64,000 bases of DNA. It comes from DASSUW01 sp963759375 (GTDB taxonomy: Bacteria > Actinomycetota > Thermoleophilia > Solirubrobacterales > Solirubrobacteraceae). The notes under the pieces were generated by a model. The model was given only the letters and a program-made list of their open reading frames with translations, made no database searches and was not told the DNA's origin. Below are positions 60,242 to 64,000 of this stretch, piece after piece (within the stretch, counting starts at the first letter, position 1; each line of letters starts with the position of its first letter). Both the position numbers and the translations under genes were made by a program. The stretch is from positions 434,001 to 498,000 of the forward strand of contig CAVWYY010000006.1 of the NCBI GenBank assembly GCA_963759375.1, in the 5' to 3' direction.

Positions 60242-61347
60242 CCGACGCCGCGACGGTCCTCGAGCGCTGCGCGCGCCTCGGCGGGATCAGCGAGGAGGAC
60301 GGCCTGCTGATGCGCCGCTATGGCACCGGCGCGATGCGCCGCGCCAACGAGCTGGTGGCCGGCTGGATGCGGGAGGCGGGCCTGAGCACGCGCGAGGACG
60401 CGATCGGCAACCTGTTCGGCCGCCGCGGCGACGGACCGGTGCTGATGGTCGGCTCGCACCTGGACACGGTTCGCGACGCCGGCCGCTACGACGGCCCGCT
60501 CGGGGTGCTCGTGGCGATCGCCGCCGCCCAGCGCACGGACGTGCCGCTCGAGGTGGCGGGCTTCGCCGACGAGGAGGGGCTGCGCTTCAACACCGCCTAC
60601 CTCGGCTCGGCGCCGCTGGCCGGCCGCTTCGACCCGGCGTGGCTGGCCTTCACCGACGAGGACGGCGTCGCCCTCGCCGACCTGCTGCCCGGCGACCCCG
60701 CGACCGCCGCACGCAGCGACCTGCGCGGCTACGCCGAGGTCCACATCGAGCAGGGGCCGGTGCTCGAGCGGCTCGGCGAGCCGCTCGGCGTGGTCACGGC
60801 CATCAACGGCCAGAGCCACGCCGAGGTCGTCTTCGTCGGTGAGGCGGGCCACGCCGGCACGGTCCCGCTCGACGACCGGCGCGACGCGCTCGCCGCGGCG
60901 GCCGAGTGGGTGCTCGCGGTGGAGGGCACCGGCACGGTCGGCCGTCTCGACGTCGAGCCCGGCGGCCGCAACGTCATCCCGGGCCGCGCGGTCATGACCC
61001 TCGACGTCCGCGATCCCGACGATGCCACGCGCCGCGCCGCCGTGGCACGGCTGCGCGGGCGGGCCGGCGAGATCGCAGAGCGGCGGGGCGTGGCGGTCGA
61101 GTGGACCGACGGCCGCGACATCCCCGCCGTGGCGATGGACGAGCGGCTGTCCGCGGCCTGGGGCGTCGATGTCCGGCTCCCGAGCGGCGCCGGCCACGAC
61201 GCGGCCATGATGGCGTCGGTCTGCCCGGCGACGATGCTGTTCGTGCGTTGCCGCGGCGGCATAAGCCACAACCCCGCCGAGTCGGTCGAGGAGGCCGACG
61301 TGGCGATGGCCATCGACGCGCTGGAGCGGTTCCTGCATGCCGCATGA
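60238..61347 (+). CDS. allC: Allantoate amidohydrolase/M20 family
   Basis: 369 residues, TTG overlapping the uraH stop. M20 metal ligands: GSHLDTVRDAG (His, then Asp), DGPLGVLVAI (Asp), DEEGLRF (Glu), HIEQGPVLERLG, and HNPAESVEEADVAM (His). The family covers allantoate amidohydrolases, ureidoglycine/ureidoglycolate hydrolases and N-carbamoyl amino acid hydrolases; the pathway context makes allantoate the likely substrate. Overlaps allantoinase start by 11 nt. Confidence 0.85.
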   Translation: MTDAATVLERCARLGGISEEDGLLMRRYGTGAMRRANELVAGWMREAGLSTREDAIGNLFGRRGDGPVLMVGSHLDTVRDAGRYDGPLGVLVAIAAAQRTDVPLEVAGFADEEGLRFNTAYLGSAPLAGRFDPAWLAFTDEDGVALADLLPGDPATAARSDLRGYAEVHIEQGPVLERLGEPLGVVTAINGQSHAEVVFVGEAGHAGTVPLDDRRDALAAAAEWVLAVEGTGTVGRLDVEPGGRNVIPGRAVMTLDVRDPDDATRRAAVARLRGRAGEIAERRGVAVEWTDGRDIPAVAMDERLSAAWGVDVRLPSGAGHDAAMMASVCPATMLFVRCRGGISHNPAESVEEADVAMAIDALERFLHAA

Positions 61348-62611
61348 CCTGCTGATCCGCGGCGACGAGCACGACGTCGCGATCGAGGGCGGCGCGATCG
61401 CCGGCATCGGGCACGATCTCGGGCCTGCCCGCGAGGAGATCGACGCGCGCGGCCAGCTCGTGCTGCCCGGCGTGATCGACGCCCACGTGCACTTCAACGA
61501 GCCCGGCCGCACCGACTGGGAGGGCTGGGCGACCGGTACGCGCGCGCTGGCGGCGGGTGGAGCCACCGCGTGCGTGGAGATGCCGCTCAACGCTCACCCG
61601 CCGACCGTCGACGGCGCGGCCTTCGACGCCAAGGTCCGAGCGGCCGAGGCCGCCGCGATCGTCGACTTCGCGCTCTGGGGCGGCCTCGTCCCCGGGGATC
61701 TGGGCCGCCTCGACGAGCTGGCCGAGCGCGGCGTCGTCGGCTTCAAGGCGTTCATGTGCGACAGCGGGATCGAGGACTTCCGGGCCGCCGACGACGACAC
61801 GCTGGCCGCCGGCATGGAGCGCGCCGCCGCGCTGGGCCTGCCGGTGGCGGTGCACGCCGAGCGGCCCGCGGCGCTGACCACGCCCGAGGGCACGGGCTGG
61901 CGCGACTTCGTCGCCTCGCGGCCCGTCGAGGCGGAGCTCCAGGCGATCGCGAAGGCGCTCGAGCTGGCGGAGCAGACCGGCTGCTCCCTCCATGTGGTGC
62001 ACGTGAGCACGGCCGACGGCGTCGGGCTCGTGGCCGGCGCCCGGGCGCGCGGCGTCGACGCCACGTGCGAGACCTGCCCCCACTACCTCACGCTCACCGC
62101 CGACGACCTGGAGACGCTCGGCGCCCGCGCCAAGTGCGCCCCGCCCCTGCGCAGCGCGGCCGAGCGCGAGGCCCTGTGGCAGGCCATGCCCGACATCGAG
62201 CTGATCGCGTCCGACCACTCGCCGTGCCCGCCCGCCATGAAGGAGGGCGACTTCACGGCCGCCTGGGGCGGGATCGCCGGCTGCCAGTCGCTGCTCCCGC
62301 TGCTGCTCGACTCCGGCCGGCTCGACGCGGCGAGGATCGCCGAGCTGACGTCGACCGGCCCGGCCCGGCGGCTGCGGCTGGACAAGGGGCTGCGCCCGGG
62401 CGCCGACGCCGACCTCGTGCTCGTCGACCCGGACGACCGCCACGCGCCCGAGCTGCACGACCGCCACCGCCTGAGCCCGTTCGCCGGCCGCCCGCTGCGC
62501 GGGCGCGTCGTGCGCACGATCCTCCGCGGCGAGACCGTCTTCCACGACGGTCGCATCGTCGCGGACCGCCCGCGAGGGCGCCTGCTGACACCGACCAAGG
62601 GAGATCGATGA
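61337..62611 (+). CDS. allB: Allantoinase
   Basis: 424 residues. VIDAHVHFNEPGRTDWEGWA (metal histidines), carbamylated lysine in VVGFKAFMCDSGIEDF, HVVHVSTADG, and SDHSPCPPAMKEGDF (metal aspartate) match cyclic amidohydrolases of the allantoinase branch, which retain the FKAF and DHSP motifs. Opens allantoin to allantoate. Confidence 0.93.
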   Translation: MPHDLLIRGDEHDVAIEGGAIAGIGHDLGPAREEIDARGQLVLPGVIDAHVHFNEPGRTDWEGWATGTRALAAGGATACVEMPLNAHPPTVDGAAFDAKVRAAEAAAIVDFALWGGLVPGDLGRLDELAERGVVGFKAFMCDSGIEDFRAADDDTLAAGMERAAALGLPVAVHAERPAALTTPEGTGWRDFVASRPVEAELQAIAKALELAEQTGCSLHVVHVSTADGVGLVAGARARGVDATCETCPHYLTLTADDLETLGARAKCAPPLRSAAEREALWQAMPDIELIASDHSPCPPAMKEGDFTAAWGGIAGCQSLLPLLLDSGRLDAARIAELTSTGPARRLRLDKGLRPGADADLVLVDPDDRHAPELHDRHRLSPFAGRPLRGRVVRTILRGETVFHDGRIVADRPRGRLLTPTKGDR

Positions 62612-63021
62612 GCGACCTGCGCATCACCGCCGGCCCGTTCGAGTTCGGCGCCGACTGGGTGGCGGACGCGCCCAGGACCCGTGCCGCGTTCGAGCAGATG
62701 CTGCCGTTCCGCAACAAGATCATCCACGTGCGCTGGAGCGGCGAGTCGGCCTGGATCCCGCTGGGCGACCTCGAGACCAACCTGCCGTTCGAGAACCACA
62801 CCAGCCATCCGGCGCCCGGCGAGATCCTGCTCTACCCCGGCGGCTTCAGCGAGACCGAGATCCTCTTCCCCTATGGCGGGACGTTGTTCGCGAGCATCGT
62901 CGGCCAGCTGGCCGGGAACCACTTCCTGACCGTCACCGAAGGCCGCGAGCAGCTTCGCGACCTCGGCCGCCTCGTTTTGTGGGAGGGTGCGCAGGACGTG
63001 CTCTTCGAGCTGGGTCATTGA
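62608..63021 (+). CDS. DUF3830-family protein
   Basis: 137 residues. GPFEFGADWVADAPRTRAAF, VRWSGESAWIPLG, and the ENHTSHPAPGEILLYPGGFS, SETEILFPYGG region are conserved in DUF3830, whose fold is cyclophilin-like. It is often coded with hydantoinase or allantoin enzymes. No activity established. Overlaps allB by 4 nt, and its stop overlaps the next start (TTGA). Confidence 0.88.
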   Translation: MSDLRITAGPFEFGADWVADAPRTRAAFEQMLPFRNKIIHVRWSGESAWIPLGDLETNLPFENHTSHPAPGEILLYPGGFSETEILFPYGGTLFASIVGQLAGNHFLTVTEGREQLRDLGRLVLWEGAQDVLFELGH

Positions 63022-63505
63022 CAGAGCCGCTGCACGTCCTCTTGGTCGAGGACGACGACGGCGACGCAGTGCTGGTGGAGGATCTGCTGGCGATCTCGGG
63101 CGCCCCGCTGGCGCTCGAGCGCGCCCAGACACTCGCCGACGCGTCGCGCATCGCCCCCACAACCTCGAGGTCGTCTCCGACGGCGTCGAGGCGATCGCCT
63201 ACCTGCGGCGGGAGGGCGAGCACGCCGATGCTCCCCGGCCGGACCTCGTGCTGCTCGACCTCAACCTCCCCCGCAAGGACGGCCGCGAAGTGCTCGCCGA
63301 GGTCAAGGAGGACCCGGACCTGCGGCGCATACCTGTCGTCGTGCTGACCACCTCGAAGGCCGAGGAGGACGTGCTCCGCAGCTACGACCTGCACGCCAAC
63401 GCCTACGTCACGAAGCCCGTCGACTTCGACCGGTTCATCGAAGTGGTGCGGCAGATCGACGAGTTCTTCGTCTCAGTGGTCAAGCTGCCCGAGCACCGCG
63501 GCTGA
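63018..63505 (+). pseudogene. Response regulator, chimeric and frameshifted near 63150
   Basis: TTG 63018. The first frame gives LHVLLVEDDDGDAVLVEDLL, AISGAPLALERAQTLADAS, then sense moves to another frame with HNLEVVSDGVEAIAYLRREG, LVLLDLNLPRKDGREVLAEV, LTTSKAEEDVLRS and NAYVTKPVDFDRFIEVVRQI. The phosphoacceptor aspartate is about 69 residues after the acidic pair instead of about 55 as in Rcp1-type receivers. The second beta strand and helix seem to occur twice (LALERAQTLADA, then NLEVVSDGVEA). This indicates fusion of two tandem receiver genes by deletion, or an assembly collapse. No HTH, so it is a stand-alone receiver. Confidence 0.65.
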
Positions 63506-63545
63506 ACAGCGGGGTTACTTCCCTACTCCCGGGTGCGCCTTTCGG

Positions 63546-63575
63546 TTGTGGGGCTGTCCGCGGCGGCTCTACATT
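63546..63575 (+). promoter_or_regulatory. Predicted promoter of the solute-binding protein gene
   Basis: TTGTGG at 63546-63551 and TACATT at 63570-63575 are separated by 18 bases, a fair match to housekeeping -35/-10 boxes. The leader to ATG 63604 is about 22 nt and contains a GGGGG ribosome-site stretch. Confidence 0.4.
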
Positions 63576-63603
63576 GCGGCCAACTCGAAGGGGGTTCATT
63601 TTG

Positions 63604-64000
63604 ATGAGACGTGTAGTGCCGGCCTTGATGGCCGCGTTCGTCCTTGCGCTGGCCGCCGGGTGCGGCGGCGGCGACGACAACGGGTCTGATGAGACCACCA
63701 ACAACGCAGGCCCATCGCAGGAGGCCAAGAAGGGCGGGGACCTCTCGGTCCTCTACGCCGCGGACGTCGACTTCATCGACCCAGGCATGACGTACTACCA
63801 GTACGGATTCCTCGTCGCCTACGCGACGCAGCGGCCGCTCTACTCGTACAAGCCCGACGACGCGATCAACCCCGAGCCGGACCTGGCCGAGGGCGATCCG
63901 CAGATCAGCGACGGCGGCAAGAAGCTGACGATCAAGATCCGCAAGGGCGTCAAGTTCAGCCCGCCGGTCAACCGCGAGGTGACGACCAAGGACGTCAAGT
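63604..64000 (+). CDS. ABC transporter solute-binding lipoprotein, family 5 (partial)
   Basis: First 132 codons; runs off the right edge. A lipoprotein signal (VPALMAAFVLALAAGC with the lipid-anchored cysteine at residue 20), a Gly/Asp/Asn linker, and the opening of an SBP_bac_5 domain: GGDLSVLYAADVDFIDPGMT, YYQYGFLVAYATQRPLYSYK, and ISDGGKKLTIKIRKGVKF. Such proteins bind peptides, nickel or other solutes and deliver them to an ABC importer. The pathway context hints at a nitrogen source but cannot prove it. Confidence 0.88.
   Translation, partial: MRRVVPALMAAFVLALAAGCGGGDDNGSDETTNNAGPSQEAKKGGDLSVLYAADVDFIDPGMTYYQYGFLVAYATQRPLYSYKPDDAINPEPDLAEGDPQISDGGKKLTIKIRKGVKFSPPVNREVTTKDVK

Overview
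The window is a GC-rich actinobacterial chromosome segment. The gene families present (CYTH/CHAD proteins, paired LAL-type LuxR regulators, DUF7144, DUF1269, TMEM175 and HdeD membrane proteins, a complete urate pathway) best fit the class Thermoleophilia, Solirubrobacterales (Solirubrobacter/Conexibacter-like). That assignment is an inference from gene content. Start and stop codons overlap in most operons, and GTG or TTG starts are common.

Region A (1 to about 26.6 kb) is a sulfur-ester and transport neighbourhood. It holds two arylsulfatases (one truncated), the formylglycine-generating enzyme that activates such sulfatases, two SulP anion transporters, a GAP/Sap protein, stand-alone CYTH, RDD and HdeD proteins, two MalT/LAL-type LuxR regulators and a third LAL-like ATPase that lacks the DNA-binding domain. 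The intergenic gaps carry one repeated, symmetric operator, GGGTGA-N7-TCACCC-N5-GGGTGA-N7-TCACCC. It occurs complete or partial at nine places, and most copies end 19 to 25 nt before a start codon on one or both sides. The two LAL regulators have nearly identical HTH domains, so I propose one autoregulated regulon that links sulfatases, activating enzyme, SulP transporters and the regulators.

Region B (26.6 to 35.2 kb) holds a secreted-protein gene broken by about five frameshifts, a ZIP transporter, an FAD/NAD(P)-binding protein, DoxX, cupin, methyltransferase, an endonuclease/exonuclease/phosphatase-fold protein and a multi-pass membrane protein.

Region C (35.2 to 50.2 kb) looks like an old genomic island. 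It lies between an intact tRNA-His gene (minus strand, 3' end at 50120) and a 52-bp remnant of that tRNA's 3' half at 35173-35224 (48/52 identical). It encodes a secreted repeat protein, a membrane-tethered peptidoglycan-binding protein fused to a serine-recombinase domain without its catalytic serine, an APS/PAPS reductase, a UDP-sulfoquinovose synthase (SqdB), an MBL-fold/Rieske protein, a GT2 polysaccharide synthase fused to a sigma-70 region-2-like segment and a degenerate IS701-type transposase domain, a GlxA-like radical-copper oxidase and a beta-propeller protein. The combination (sulfite supply, UDP-sulfoquinovose, CslA/GlxA-like pair) suggests a sulfonated surface glycan, and it is the best candidate here for an undescribed system.

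Region D (50.5 to 63.0 kb) is a complete purine-to-ureidoglycolate pathway: three xanthine dehydrogenase subunits with an 8-oxoguanine deaminase among them, adenine deaminase, an NCS2 permease, then OHCU decarboxylase, urate oxidase, HIU hydrolase, allantoate amidohydrolase, allantoinase and a DUF3830 protein. It is followed by a chimeric response regulator and the start of a peptide-type ABC solute-binding lipoprotein.

Caution: I find about 14 places where one gene continues in another frame (near 1040, 12680, 20750, 21425, 25400, 26590, 27140, 27640, 27790, 28390, 28475, 33292, 50405, 63150). They cluster at 12-34 kb and are nearly absent from 35-62 kb. They may be true lesions or single-base sequence errors. 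Coordinates for these genes span both frames.
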